Positions 1 through 8,709 of a DNA stretch of 64,000 nucleotides are shown piece after piece. The position numbers were made by a program, and so were the translations under genes. The notes under the pieces are model-generated. The model did no database searches, had not been told where the DNA came from, and saw nothing but the letters and a program-made list of their open reading frames with translations. The stretch is from Kutzneria sp. CA-103260 (GTDB taxonomy: Bacteria; Actinomycetota; Actinomycetes; Mycobacteriales; Pseudonocardiaceae). Within the stretch, counting starts at the first letter, position 1, and the number at the start of each line of letters is the position of its first letter. The stretch is taken from positions 3,906,001 to 3,970,000 of the forward strand of contig NZ_CP073318.1 in assembly GCF_018263855.1 (NCBI RefSeq), read 5' to 3'.

Positions 1-941
1 CCGATCTCGTCGTGCGGGATGTGCACGGTGGTCAACGCCGGATAGACGTCCTCAGCCGGGCTCAGGTCGTCGTAGCCGATCACCGACACCTGCCCCGGCA
101 CGTCCACGCCGGCATCGCGCAGCGCCGCCACCGCGCCGGCCGCCACCAGGTCGTCACAGCCGAAGATCGCGGTGAACTCCCGGCCCTCGGCCAGCAACCG
201 CTTGGTCGCCTGGTAGCCGAACCGCCGCACCAGCGCGCCGGGCACGACCATCTCCGGCGCGAGCTCCAGCCCGTAGGCGGCCATCGCCCGGCGCAGCCCG
301 GCCAGCCGCTCGGTGGTGGTCGTGTTGCCCTCGGCCCCACCGAGGAAGACGATCTCGCGGTGGCCGGCCGACAACAGGTGGCTGGCCGCCGCGAACGCGC
401 CGCCCTCGTTGTCGTACTCCACCACCGTGACCGGCAGGTCCGTCCCCGGCGACGGCCGCCCGCACAGCACCAGGCGGGAGTCGGCCTCGTGCAGGGCGTA
501 GGCCAGCGCCGCCATCCGCGACCGGTACTCGGGCGTGTCCCGCACGCCGCCGATCAGGCACACCGCGCCGGTGTTCTGCTCCCGCAGCATGGACACGATC
601 GCCAGCTCGCGGTCGGGATCCCCGTCGGTGGAGCTGATCAGGCACAGCCGCTGCTCCACGGCGGCCTGCCGCTCGATGCCCCGCGCCACCGTGTTGAAGA
701 ACGGCGCCGACACGTCGGTCAGGATGATCGCCACTGTCCGCGGCTGGCTGCCCGACAGCGCCCGCGCGGCCGCGTTGACCACGTAGTCCAGCTCGCGGAT
801 GGCCCTCAGCACCTTCGTCCTGGTCGCGCCGGAGACGGGGTGGTTGCCGCTGAGCACCCGGGACACGGTCGCCGCCGAGACGCCGGCGTGCCGCGCCACG
901 TCGCTGACCGTCGCCTTCGCACTGCCACTGCTGCGGGGCAT
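1..941 (-). CDS. LacI-family transcriptional regulator (3' end cut off by the window)
   Basis: The reading frame starts at ATG 941 and runs off the left edge, giving about 313 codons of a family usually 330-350 aa long. Residues 9-30 form the N-terminal helix-turn-helix and hinge (VSDVARHAGVSAATVSRVLS), and the rest reads as a periplasmic-binding-protein-like effector domain. It lies 45 bp downstream of the 2-hydroxyacid dehydrogenase on the same strand, so the two are probably co-transcribed. A LacI-type palindrome at 2064-2079 upstream of that pair suggests an autoregulated catabolic operon. The ligand cannot be read from the sequence; a hydroxy or sugar acid is a guess from the neighbour. 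Confidence 0.93.
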   Translation of the reverse strand, partial: MPRSSGSAKATVSDVARHAGVSAATVSRVLSGNHPVSGATRTKVLRAIRELDYVVNAAARALSGSQPRTVAIILTDVSAPFFNTVARGIERQAAVEQRLCLISSTDGDPDRELAIVSMLREQNTGAVCLIGGVRDTPEYRSRMAALAYALHEADSRLVLCGRPSPGTDLPVTVVEYDNEGGAFAAASHLLSAGHREIVFLGGAEGNTTTTERLAGLRRAMAAYGLELAPEMVVPGALVRRFGYQATKRLLAEGREFTAIFGCDDLVAAGAVAALRDAGVDVPGQVSVIGYDDLSPAEDVYPALTTVHIPHDEI

Positions 942-986
942 CGTTCCGTCCTGTCGCACCTGAACGTGATCAGGTGGACGTTACCC

Positions 987-1991
987 TCAGGCGATGCGCG
1001 CCAGGTCCTCGACGCGCACGGCCCCGGCCAGTGGCTCCCCCGCGAGCCACCGCCTGATCTCGGCGACGGCGAACTCGCCGAGGCGGCGGACCTCCGTGCC
1101 GAGCGCGCCGGCGATGTGTGGCGTCACGAGGACGTTCGGCAGTCGCAGCAGCGGATGCCCGGGCGGCAACGGCTCCGGTTCGGTCACGTCCAGCACCGCG
1201 TCGATGCGGGCGCAGTGGCGGACCAGCGCCTCGGTGTCGACCAGCCCGCCGCGGGCGGTGTTGACCAGCACCGCGCCGTCACGCATCAACCCGAGCCGGC
1301 GGTCGTCGATGAGCAGGCGGGTCTGCGCCAGCAGCGGGGCGTGCAGCGTGACGACGTCGCTGGCGGCGAGCAGGTCGTCCAACGCCACCAGCTCGGCGCC
1401 GAGCTGGTCGGCCGCCGTCGCGGTCAGATAGGGATCGCTGACCAGCAGCCGGAAACCGTGCTCGCGCAGCTGGGCGAGCACCAGCCGGCCGATCCGGGAC
1501 GCGCCGACCACTCCGACGGTGCGGCCGGCGTTGCCGGTGGCCAGGTCCGGCGGCACGTGCCGGTACCGGCCGCCGGCGTAGTCGGCGGCCAGCCGGAACG
1601 CGCGCTTGCCGGCCAGCAGCACGGCCGCGACGGTGTACTGGGCGACCGGCACCGCGTTCACCGCGGCGGCGGAGCTGACCTCGATCCCACGCTGCCAGAC
1701 CAGCGGAGTGATCCGGGCTTCCTTCACGCTGCCGCCGGTGTGCACCACCAACCGCAGCCTGGGCGTGTGCTCCAGGCAGCCGGCGTCCAGCGCCGGGCCG
1801 CCCCAGCCGGTGATGATCACCTCCGCGGCGGCCAACGTCGGGCCGGGGCTGAACTCCGCGACACGGCGGACACTCGCCAAGCCGGCCAGAGCGGCCCGGA
1901 GATCGGGCGGAAAGACCTGGTCGCACGCGTCCGAGCCGAAGGCGAGCAGTGCGCGCGGGCGTCGAAAGGACCGTTCGGACAAGATCCCCAC
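987..1991 (-). CDS. D-isomer-specific 2-hydroxyacid dehydrogenase
   Basis: A 334-aa NAD(P)-dependent oxidoreductase interconverting 2-hydroxy and 2-oxo acids. The Rossmann domain has a GASRIG dinucleotide loop. The catalytic Arg (VNTARGGLVDT), Glu (DVTEPEPLP) and His (VTPHIAG) of the family are all present. The GTG at 1991 abuts the GAGAGG ribosome-binding site, so the in-frame TTG at 1982, eight bases beyond it, may be the true start. A promoter (TTGCCA 2043-2048, 16-bp spacer, TACTAT 2021-2026) and a LacI-type operator lie upstream, and the LacI gene follows. The substrate is unknown; glyoxylate/phosphoglycerate-type substrates are typical of the family. Confidence 0.9.
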   Translation of the reverse strand: MGILSERSFRRPRALLAFGSDACDQVFPPDLRAALAGLASVRRVAEFSPGPTLAAAEVIITGWGGPALDAGCLEHTPRLRLVVHTGGSVKEARITPLVWQRGIEVSSAAAVNAVPVAQYTVAAVLLAGKRAFRLAADYAGGRYRHVPPDLATGNAGRTVGVVGASRIGRLVLAQLREHGFRLLVSDPYLTATAADQLGAELVALDDLLAASDVVTLHAPLLAQTRLLIDDRRLGLMRDGAVLVNTARGGLVDTEALVRHCARIDAVLDVTEPEPLPPGHPLLRLPNVLVTPHIAGALGTEVRRLGEFAVAEIRRWLAGEPLAGAVRVEDLARIA

Positions 1992-2020
1992 CTCTCGTCG
2001 TGAACGATGAAACCGAATTC

Positions 2021-2048
2021 ATAGTAGATTCCGCAGGTCAGATGGCAA
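2021..2048 (-). promoter_or_regulatory. Predicted sigma-70-type promoter of the dehydrogenase-LacI operon
   Basis: Read on the minus strand: TTGCCA (-35, 2048-2043), a 16-bp spacer and TACTAT (-10, 2026-2021), about 30 bp from the dehydrogenase start. It is identified only by resemblance to the consensus and by its position. Confidence 0.45.
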
Positions 2049-2063
2049 GCGTTGACCGCAATG

Positions 2064-2079
2064 TGGCAATCGATTACCA
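2064..2079. promoter_or_regulatory. LacI-type operator palindrome
   Basis: TGGCAATCGATTACCA is symmetric at 14 of 16 positions around a central CG, the hallmark of LacI-family operators. It sits immediately upstream of the predicted -35 of the dehydrogenase-LacI operon. Binding by the LacI protein at 1-941 is inferred from adjacency. Confidence 0.55.
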
Positions 2080-2105
2080 TCCACTGGCGATGAAAACGGA
2101 CACCG

Positions 2106-2135
2106 CTGGCCGGCGGCGTTCGCGCCGCCGGCCAG
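2106..2135 (-). terminator. Hairpin terminator after the PEBP gene
   Basis: A perfect 13-bp G+C stem (2106-2118 with 2123-2135) closed by a four-base loop, starting 10 bases beyond the minus-strand stop at 2145. There is no clear U-tract, as is common in actinomycete terminators. Confidence 0.6.
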
Positions 2136-2144
2136 GAGTGGCGG

Positions 2145-2810
2145 TCAGCCGCGGGTCGGGCTGATCAGGGTGGCCCGGCCGACCGTGTGGCTGTCGATGG
2201 TGAAACCGAGCAGGGCTCCGCTGGTGTTCGCGGTGACGTCGACACTGGGCACGTTCAATGCGGTGACGGTCAGGTAGTAGTCGTGCACGCCCGAACCGGC
2301 CGGCGGGGCGGCGCCGATGTAGCGTGGCGTGCCGGCGTCGCCGTTGAGCTGGAGGGCGCCGGCGGGCAGCAGGTGGCTGTCCGGTGTGCCCGCGCCCAGC
2401 GGCAGCGAGGTGGTGGTGGCGGGAATGTTCGCCACCACCCAGTGCCAGAAGCCGCTGCCGGTCGGCGCCTCTGGGTCGTACATCGACACCACGAAGCTCT
2501 TGGTGTCGGCTGGGAATCCCGACCAGGACAGCTGCGGGGAGATGTCCTTGCCACCCGGCACGCCGAAGATTCCCGACTTCTGGTCGAGGGGCATCGGCTG
2601 GCCGTCGCGAACCGTTTTGCTGGTCAGCGAGAACGACCGCACCCTGGGTAGGAACTGGTACGGATTCGGGCGACCACGCAGGTCGATGCCGACCTGCACA
2701 CCCGCCGGCGGACGGGCGGAGTCAGCCACGGCCGACGTGGTGGCCGCGGTCATGGCCAGGCCCAGGCCGACCACGACAACGGCGGCCTTGACAGCTTTGG
2801 CGCGGATCAT
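2145..2810 (-). CDS. Secreted YbhB/YbcL-type phosphatidylethanolamine-binding (PEBP) protein
   Basis: A 221-aa protein with an N-terminal signal peptide (basic start, a hydrophobic stretch to about residue 24, Ala-rich cleavage region). The mature part carries bacterial PEBP landmarks: KDISPQLSWSGFP, a YDPEAPTGSGFWHWVVANIP-type block, and HDYYLTVTALN near the end. Bacterial members are small ligand-binding proteins of uncertain role and are often annotated as Raf-kinase-inhibitor-like. Its own hairpin terminator follows, so it is probably monocistronic. The 150-bp upstream gap to the next gene shows no obvious operator. Confidence 0.88.
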   Translation of the reverse strand: MIRAKAVKAAVVVVGLGLAMTAATTSAVADSARPPAGVQVGIDLRGRPNPYQFLPRVRSFSLTSKTVRDGQPMPLDQKSGIFGVPGGKDISPQLSWSGFPADTKSFVVSMYDPEAPTGSGFWHWVVANIPATTTSLPLGAGTPDSHLLPAGALQLNGDAGTPRYIGAAPPAGSGVHDYYLTVTALNVPSVDVTANTSGALLGFTIDSHTVGRATLISPTRG

Positions 2811-2960
2811 GCCGATTCTTCCTTCACTTGCGGGATCGGAGAATTCACGGTCGGGAATTGTCTTTCCGTGACGCGTCCATCCTCATCGGCGGTGCGATCC
2901 GTGTCCAACAAGTAGTTGGTCTGGCGTCGATAAAATCCGTTCATACCCGAGGTCGGGCGA

Positions 2961-3719
2961 TCAGGGCCGCTCGACGGCGCGCCGACTGAGCGTGATGTCC
3001 GGGAAGCTGATGGCGGTCGGAGGCCGCCCGCCTTGCACCTGCCATGCCTGGCCATTCCCGCCACCGGCAAGGATGCTCGACACCGCCTCGGCGACGTGGT
3101 CGGGCTGGCCGACGGCCAGTCCGTGACCGACGAGGGCGTCGCGATACGCCGCCACCATCCGGGTGTCGATGAAGCCCGGACAGATCGCATTGACCGTGAT
3201 GCCGTCCCCTGCCACCAACAACGCAAGGGATCGCACGAACCCGATCAGGGCGTGTTTGGCGGCCGAGTAGTAGAGGTCGGCCGATGGCGCGACGCCGGCG
3301 AGGCTGGAGGTGACGACGATGGCTCCGCCGCCGCCGCGAAGCGCCGGCAGCGCCGCGTTCGCCCCGTAGACCACTCCGTCGAGGTTGACCTGGATGCCGC
3401 GGCGATACCGGTCGGAGTCGAAGTCCTCACCGATCCCGGCGCCTCCCGGCACACCCGCGTTGAGGCACACCACGTCGAGGCCGCCGAAGTGCGCGACCGC
3501 GTCGGCGACGACCGCCTCGTTGTCGGCGAAACCGCTCACGTCGGCCTGGTGGAACCTGGCACCCGTCGCCTCGGCCAGCTCGGCGCCCGCGACCGCGTCC
3601 GTGTCGGCGATCAGCACTTGATGCCCGGCCGTGGCGAAGCGGCGCACGATCGCCGCCCCGATGCCGTGCGCTCCACCCGTGACGAGCACGGTGCGCGTTC
3701 CCACCGCGAGATCAGTCAT
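2961..3719 (-). CDS. Short-chain dehydrogenase/reductase (SDR)
   Basis: A 252-aa classical SDR: cofactor motif TGGAHGIGAA near residue 14, NAG motif (CLNAGVPGG), catalytic Ser (VTSSLAG) and YYSAAKH Tyr/Lys pair. Asp in VLIADTD at the end of strand 2 favours NAD(H). It is the last gene of a three-gene operon (TetR, membrane protein, SDR) with start-stop overlaps, so it is probably controlled by that TetR. The substrate is unknown. Confidence 0.9.
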   Translation of the reverse strand: MTDLAVGTRTVLVTGGAHGIGAAIVRRFATAGHQVLIADTDAVAGAELAEATGARFHQADVSGFADNEAVVADAVAHFGGLDVVCLNAGVPGGAGIGEDFDSDRYRRGIQVNLDGVVYGANAALPALRGGGGAIVVTSSLAGVAPSADLYYSAAKHALIGFVRSLALLVAGDGITVNAICPGFIDTRMVAAYRDALVGHGLAVGQPDHVAEAVSSILAGGGNGQAWQVQGGRPPTAISFPDITLSRRAVERP

Positions 3720-4404
3720 GAGCGTCTCGCTTGATCAAGGCCAGTGCGCCACTGCGCCAACCGAGCAACATCACGCCGCCCTGCGCGACGACGAGCATCC
3801 CGACCAACAGCAGCACACTGAGCATCGGCACGACGTCGATCGGCAGCACATAGGACATGACCACCCGAGCCAGGGCGTCGAGGACGAACGCGGCTCCCCA
3901 GGCCAGGCTCGCCACGCGGATCCACCGGTGGAACACCGGATTGCCCCGCCACAACCGGTCGTAGCGTCGCGCCGTGGCCGGCGGGCTGATCTTGATGGCG
4001 ATGTCGAGCATGAACGGTCGCGCCATCGCCAGCGACACCAGCATCCACAGGCCCAGCGCCCCGGTGATCCAGCTCTCCCGGGCCAGCAGCGCCCGCGCGT
4101 CGCCGGTGAACAGCGCGACCACCAGTGACAGGACCATGGCCACGATGACAAAGACCGCGGTGGTGTCCAGATGTCGCTGCCGCAGCCAGCTGATCACGTT
4201 GCCCACCACCGGACCGACAGCGCCCAGCAGCACCGCCAGCCAGGGATCAACGCCGGCCGCCCGGGCTCCGTAGAAGATCGCCAGGGGAGCTCCGACGTCC
4301 AACGCCAGGGCCAGGACCGCGGGGCCCCAGGCGCTCCCTTCCTGTCCGGCGGCGGGATCGGTGGCCGTAGCCGTGTTCGGTGAGGTGTCGTGTTCGGTGT
4401 TCAT
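3712..4404 (-). CDS. VC0807-like multi-spanning membrane protein
   Basis: 230 aa from the ATG at 4404, which overlaps the TetR stop (ATGA). After a polar N-terminus of about 25 residues there are roughly six hydrophobic segments, with a loop rich in Arg/Lys and aromatic residues (RYDRLWRGNPVFHRWIR). The layout matches the VC0807 family of inner-membrane proteins, whose function is not established. Its stop overlaps the SDR start by 8 bp, so translation is coupled. Reading further upstream in the same frame merely shadows the TetR gene. Confidence 0.78.
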   Translation of the reverse strand: MNTEHDTSPNTATATDPAAGQEGSAWGPAVLALALDVGAPLAIFYGARAAGVDPWLAVLLGAVGPVVGNVISWLRQRHLDTTAVFVIVAMVLSLVVALFTGDARALLARESWITGALGLWMLVSLAMARPFMLDIAIKISPPATARRYDRLWRGNPVFHRWIRVASLAWGAAFVLDALARVVMSYVLPIDVVPMLSVLLLVGMLVVAQGGVMLLGWRSGALALIKRDAHD

Positions 4405-5036
4405 TCGCCGTCCTTCCTGGTCGCTCGGTCGAACAGGGCCACCAGATCGGTGGTGTAGCCGTCCAGATCCAGGTCGGGCAGGGCGGTCAGCTGTGGGCCG
4501 ATCGCATCGATGGCCGCACGGATGGTCATGGCCATGGTGCGGGTGTTGAACTCCCCGAACTGGCCCGCCTGCTGGCCACGCCGCAGGATGTCCCGCAATG
4601 GCTCGAGGCTCTCGCCGTACACGGAGGCGTCGGGCAGCAACCGGGAACGTCCGTCTTCGTCGGTGAAGTTCATCGCGATGGTCACCAGCGCCTTGACCGC
4701 GTCGCGATGAGTGGCGATGTATTCGACGTTCGCCTCGATGTAGGCCCGCAACTCGCCGGCCGGGGTGGGTTGCCGCCGTGTCCGCTCGGCCATGAACTCC
4801 GCGCCCTCGGTCACCGCGGCGACCAGGACCTCCTGGACCAGCTCGTCGCGATTGGCGAAGTGGTAGAAGATCGCCGCCTTGCTGACCCCCGCCCGCCGGC
4901 CGATCTCGGCCAACGACGCTCGTGGCAGCCCCAGCTCCGCGATCGCCTCGATGGCGCATCGCACCAGCTGGGCCCGACGCGCCTGCTCGACGAACGTCCG
5001 CTCCTGCTTACCGCTCGGTTGGTTAACTGACCGCAC
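4401..5036 (-). CDS. TetR/AcrR-family transcriptional regulator
   Basis: 211 aa from GTG 5036. Residues 20-66 are a TetR helix-turn-helix (IGRRAGVSKAAIFYHFANRD), followed by an all-helical ligand domain. It is the first gene of the TetR - membrane protein - SDR operon and is divergent from the phosphoesterase gene at 5248. A small palindrome (ACCG-CA-CGGT, 5030-5039) overlaps the start codon and could be an autoregulatory site. A slightly later start is possible, because the first 15 residues are not conserved in type. Confidence 0.9.
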   Translation of the reverse strand: MRSVNQPSGKQERTFVEQARRAQLVRCAIEAIAELGLPRASLAEIGRRAGVSKAAIFYHFANRDELVQEVLVAAVTEGAEFMAERTRRQPTPAGELRAYIEANVEYIATHRDAVKALVTIAMNFTDEDGRSRLLPDASVYGESLEPLRDILRRGQQAGQFGEFNTRTMAMTIRAAIDAIGPQLTALPDLDLDGYTTDLVALFDRATRKDGE

Positions 5037-5039
5037 GGT
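5030..5039. promoter_or_regulatory. Possible TetR operator half-sites
   Basis: ACCG-CA-CGGT overlaps the TetR start codon in the divergent region between the TetR and phosphoesterase genes. It is short and could be chance. Confidence 0.25.
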
Positions 5040-5247
5040 AGAATCCTAGCAGCGGTCCCGTCTCGCCGCAGCGCTTTTGCTCTTCAGACGCCACGGCCGC
5101 CCATCACGGCGACAGGCCCGGCGCAGTCACGCGACCGTGTCAGCCGACTCGCACGATGGCCCCTGCGGCCATCCGAGTCAGCGTGCTTGCCGCGGTCACG
5201 GACGCGGCGGGACGGTGGAAGACCACACCGTCGCCGAGGAGTGTCCA

Positions 5248-6591
5248 ATGAGCACAGCAGGGCTGAAGGCGATCAATCACATCGTGGTGCTGATGCTGGA
5301 GAACCGCTCGTTCGACCACATGCTCGGCTACCTCTACCACGACGCCGGCAACACCTCGCCGCTCGGCCAGCCCTTCGAGGGGCTGACCGGCAAGGAGAGC
5401 TGTCCCGGCAGCGACGGCACGGCGACGCCGGTCCGCCAGATCACCCCGTCTACGCCGAACGCCTATCTGCTGCCGGGCGCCGACCCTGGTGAGGGTTACT
5501 CAGCCACCAACAATCAGCTGTACGGCTCGCAGGCCCCGCCGCCGGCCGGTGCGGTGGCGCCGATGACCGGGTTCGTCACCGACTACGCCGCCGCCATCAA
5601 GGAGAACCAGGCGAAGGGCTGGTACGTGGTCCCCGGCACCACCGAGGACATGATCATGTCCTGCCACACGCCGACCACGCTGCCGGTGCTGAGCGGCCTG
5701 GCGCGGGGATTCGCCGTGTGCGACCACTGGTACTGCTCCGCGCCCACGATGACCATGCCCAACCGGGCGTTCGTCTGCGCCGGCACCAGCCAGGGGCACC
5801 TGGACGACAAGACGAAGAAGTTCACCGTGCCCAGCGTCTTCGGCCTGCTGGGCAAGCACAAGCTCAGCTGGCGGATCTACGGCTACACCCGCGCGCCGCT
5901 GACCAAGCTGGACTTTCCGGACACGGCCACCGCGCCGAAGGCGAACACCGGGCTGTTCACCGACTTTCAGGCCGACTGCGCGTCCGGAAAGCTGCCCGCG
6001 TACGCGTTCCTGGAGCCGAGCTGGAGCTCCACCGGCAACAGCCAGCATCCCAACTACGACGTCGCCCGCGGCGAGCAGCTGATCCTCGACGTCTACCACG
6101 CCGTGCGCGGCGGGCCTGCGTGGAACTCCACCCTGCTGATCATCACTTACGACGAGCACGGCGGCTGCTACGACCACGTGTCGCCGCCCTGGGGCGCGAC
6201 GCCGCCGGACGCCGCGCCGGGCGAGTTCGGCTTCGACTTCACCCGGTTCGGCCCGCGGGTGCCGACCGTCCTGATCAGTCCGTTGATCAAGGCCGGCACG
6301 GTGTTCCGCGCGCCGGGCACTGTTCCGCTGGACCACACCAGCATCCTGGCCACCGTCGAGCACCGGTGGTCGCTGCCCGCGCTCACTCATCGCGACGCGG
6401 TGGCCCCGGACCTGGGCGGGGTCCTCACGCTCACGACGCCGCGCACGGACGATCCGCTGGCCGGCGTCTCCGCGCCGTCCTCGACGGCGATTCCGCACGC
6501 GCTGGCCACGCAACCGTCGCACCTGCAACTGATCCACGAGGCCCTGCTCGCCGAAGCGGGCCTGCCACCAGAGCCGACACCCCGCGCCTGA
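5248..6591 (+). CDS. Phosphoesterase-family protein (phospholipase C / acid phosphatase AcpA type)
   Basis: 447 aa from ATG 5248, chosen because GAGGA precedes it at 5236-5240; sequence further upstream is not protein-like. The N-terminal VVLMLENRSFDHMLGYL is the hallmark of the phosphoesterase superfamily containing bacterial phospholipases C and AcpA. Later metal-site blocks include TYDEHGGCYDHVSPP and RFGPRVPTVLISP. No Tat or Sec signal is visible, so the protein may stay in the cytoplasm, unlike classical PlcC enzymes. A secreted PI-PLC-like gene follows 72 bp downstream on the same strand. Confidence 0.88.
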   Translation: MSTAGLKAINHIVVLMLENRSFDHMLGYLYHDAGNTSPLGQPFEGLTGKESCPGSDGTATPVRQITPSTPNAYLLPGADPGEGYSATNNQLYGSQAPPPAGAVAPMTGFVTDYAAAIKENQAKGWYVVPGTTEDMIMSCHTPTTLPVLSGLARGFAVCDHWYCSAPTMTMPNRAFVCAGTSQGHLDDKTKKFTVPSVFGLLGKHKLSWRIYGYTRAPLTKLDFPDTATAPKANTGLFTDFQADCASGKLPAYAFLEPSWSSTGNSQHPNYDVARGEQLILDVYHAVRGGPAWNSTLLIITYDEHGGCYDHVSPPWGATPPDAAPGEFGFDFTRFGPRVPTVLISPLIKAGTVFRAPGTVPLDHTSILATVEHRWSLPALTHRDAVAPDLGGVLTLTTPRTDDPLAGVSAPSSTAIPHALATQPSHLQLIHEALLAEAGLPPEPTPRA

Positions 6592-6663
6592 CCGGGACAA
6601 GCCCGCCGCGGCGTCCATCTGGGCGCTGCGGGCCGAGGGCCGTCCGCACTACGGTGCTCAGAC

Positions 6664-7698
6664 ATGAAGCGCATTCGCGTTTTCGGCGGCGCCCTGGCCG
6701 TCGCCGTCGCCCTGATCGCCTCCGCCGCCCCGGCCGGCGCCGACACCACCGGTGACCTGCCGCTGTCCCAGTCCACCGTCGTGGGCCTGCACAACACCTA
6801 CGACGACGGCGCCACCTACCCGTATCTGGCCCAGTCGCTGGACGCCGGCGCGAAACTGCTCGAACTGGACGTGTGGGACGACTTCTTCACCAACGAGTGG
6901 AAAGTCAGCCACAGCAACCCGTTCGGCAACGCCAACAACTGCGTCGACGCCACCTCGCCGAGCCAGATCTACACCGGCAGCGCCAACAAGGACCTCGGGT
7001 CCTGCCTGGACGACATCAAGTACTGGCTGGCCGCGCACCCCACCGCGGGCCCGGTCTACGTCAAGATCGAGATGAAGGACGGCTTCGGCGCGGGTGTGGG
7101 CATGGGCCCCAGCCAGTTCGACGCCTACGTCGCCAGCCACGTCGGCGACATCCTCTACCGGCCGTCGGATCTGTTGGGCAGCCACAGTTCCCTCGACGAC
7201 GCCGCAAAGGCCAACGCGTGGCCGACCCGCTCCGCGCTGGCCGGCAAGCTGGTCATGTACCTCATCACCGGCACCGTCGAGCAGCAGAATCCGCTCCACA
7301 ACCCCAAAAGCGACGTCGAGTACGCCACCTACCTCAACAGCCTGCGCGCCGCCGGCACGCTCGGCCAGGCCACGATGTTCCCCTCCGTGCTGGGCGCGGT
7401 GGCCGGCGATCCCCGCGTGAAGTTCACCGACACCAGCCTGCGGCCCTGGTTCGTGGTCTTCGACGGCGACGCCAACACCTACGTCACCAGCATCGACACC
7501 TCCTGGTACGACACCAACCACTACATCCTGATCATGACCGACGCGCAGAGCGTCGCGCCGACACTGGACGCCAACAACCCACCGGTCGACGCCGCCCAGG
7601 CGAGGGTGGCGCTGTTGGCGGCGCACCACGCCAGCGTGGTGTCGACCGACTGGTGGGGCGTGCCTTCCGTGCTGGGTGACGTGCTGCCCAGGGGCTGA
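6664..7698 (+). CDS. Secreted Ca2+-dependent phosphoinositide-specific phospholipase C-like protein
   Basis: 344 aa with a clear signal peptide (MKRIRVFGG, then an Ala-rich core ending near residue 26). His43 (VGLHNTYDDG) and His83 (KVSHSNPFGN) match the two catalytic histidines of PI-PLC-like TIM barrels. The acidic LLELDVWDD and KIEMKDG strands fit metal/substrate positions. This resembles the bacterial Ca2+-dependent PI-PLC family rather than the Bacillus type. Predicted to act outside the cell on phosphodiester lipids; the true substrate is unknown. It follows another phosphoesterase and converges on the glutamine amidotransferase gene. Confidence 0.83.
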   Translation: MKRIRVFGGALAVAVALIASAAPAGADTTGDLPLSQSTVVGLHNTYDDGATYPYLAQSLDAGAKLLELDVWDDFFTNEWKVSHSNPFGNANNCVDATSPSQIYTGSANKDLGSCLDDIKYWLAAHPTAGPVYVKIEMKDGFGAGVGMGPSQFDAYVASHVGDILYRPSDLLGSHSSLDDAAKANAWPTRSALAGKLVMYLITGTVEQQNPLHNPKSDVEYATYLNSLRAAGTLGQATMFPSVLGAVAGDPRVKFTDTSLRPWFVVFDGDANTYVTSIDTSWYDTNHYILIMTDAQSVAPTLDANNPPVDAAQARVALLAAHHASVVSTDWWGVPSVLGDVLPRG

Positions 7699-7705
7699 TC
7701 CCGGT

Positions 7706-8575
7706 TCAGGTCGCCTCCTGGGCCGCCCGCGCGCGGGCGTCCAGGTGGCGCAGCTCCAACGGGTGCGCCGGCGTGTGGTCGATGATCACCTCGCGGTGGA
7801 CGGTGAGCTCGCTGTCGACGTGCAGCAGCTCACCGGACGCCAGCGGCCGCCAGCCGGCGTCCTCGTCCATCCGCTCGCTGGCGACGATCACGGCGGGCCG
7901 GGTCGCCAGGTCGCCGGACCGCACCCGCAGCCGGCCCGTCGGGCTGGCGTGCTCCAGGTGCCGGCCGCCGTGCGGGCCGCCGGCGCCGCGGTCGAGCACG
8001 AACAGGCTGTGGGTCCGGGGATAGCGCAACGCCCAGAGGTCGGTCGGCGTGGTCAGCACCAGGTTGATCGCGTACAGCGGCAGGGTGTCGGCGATCCAGC
8101 GGACGGCGGCGGTGATGCCGGCGGTGACGTTGCCGCCCGCTTCGTCCACGCGCTTCGTGATCAGCGCGAACAGGCGCTCCGAGTCCGTGTCGCCGGCGAC
8201 CAGGTCCCGGTGGTCGCCGAGCTCGGCCTCCAGTTGATCCAGTCCGGCGAGCACGCCGTTGTGCGCGAACAGGCGGCCGTGTTGCTCGAAGGGATGGGTG
8301 TTGCGGGGCACGAGCTCGCCGGTCGTGGCGTGGCGGACGTGCGCCACGAACGTGCTCGACTCACGGTCCCTGGCCTCCTGGGCGAACTCCTGGTCCTCGA
8401 AGGCGGCCAGCGGCTGCTTCTCCACCCGGGGCGTGCCGTCGGGCGAGAACGTGCCGAGCCCGGTGCCGTCGGGATTGCGGCGGCTCTGCCGGGCCAGGCT
8501 GTCCGGCGCTTCCAGGAGCCAGAACGTGGCGCGCACCCGGTCCGGGGCGGCCGTCAGGCCGAAGAGGCGGCACAT
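7706..8575 (-). CDS. Class II glutamine amidotransferase (YafJ-like)
   Basis: 289 aa from ATG 8575. This start puts the nucleophile Cys at position 2 (MCRLFGLTA), as needed for an N-terminal-nucleophile amidotransferase. FVAHVRHATTG, FAHNGVLAGLDQLE and GDTDSERLFALI are the expected glutamine-site blocks. YafJ-type proteins carry only the glutaminase domain, and the acceptor reaction is unknown. The gene is divergent from the DUF6069-type gene with about 130 bp between. Confidence 0.88.
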   Translation of the reverse strand: MCRLFGLTAAPDRVRATFWLLEAPDSLARQSRRNPDGTGLGTFSPDGTPRVEKQPLAAFEDQEFAQEARDRESSTFVAHVRHATTGELVPRNTHPFEQHGRLFAHNGVLAGLDQLEAELGDHRDLVAGDTDSERLFALITKRVDEAGGNVTAGITAAVRWIADTLPLYAINLVLTTPTDLWALRYPRTHSLFVLDRGAGGPHGGRHLEHASPTGRLRVRSGDLATRPAVIVASERMDEDAGWRPLASGELLHVDSELTVHREVIIDHTPAHPLELRHLDARARAAQEAT

Positions 8576-8709
8576 CGCTTCCTGCCTTTCCAGTGCGGCG
8601 GGTCGACCCTCTCGAAAAATCCTGGCGGGTGATGTCGAGAACGGCCAGCCCCTTCCGACGCAGTGGCAGTGGCCCCGCCGAGGGGCCAACCAGTCGAACG
8701 GAGCCCGCC

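Noticed and set aside
4405..4959. Upstream in-frame extension of the VC0807-like gene
   Set aside because: It overlaps the TetR gene completely and lacks membrane-protein character; ATG 4404 with the ATGA overlap is the better start.
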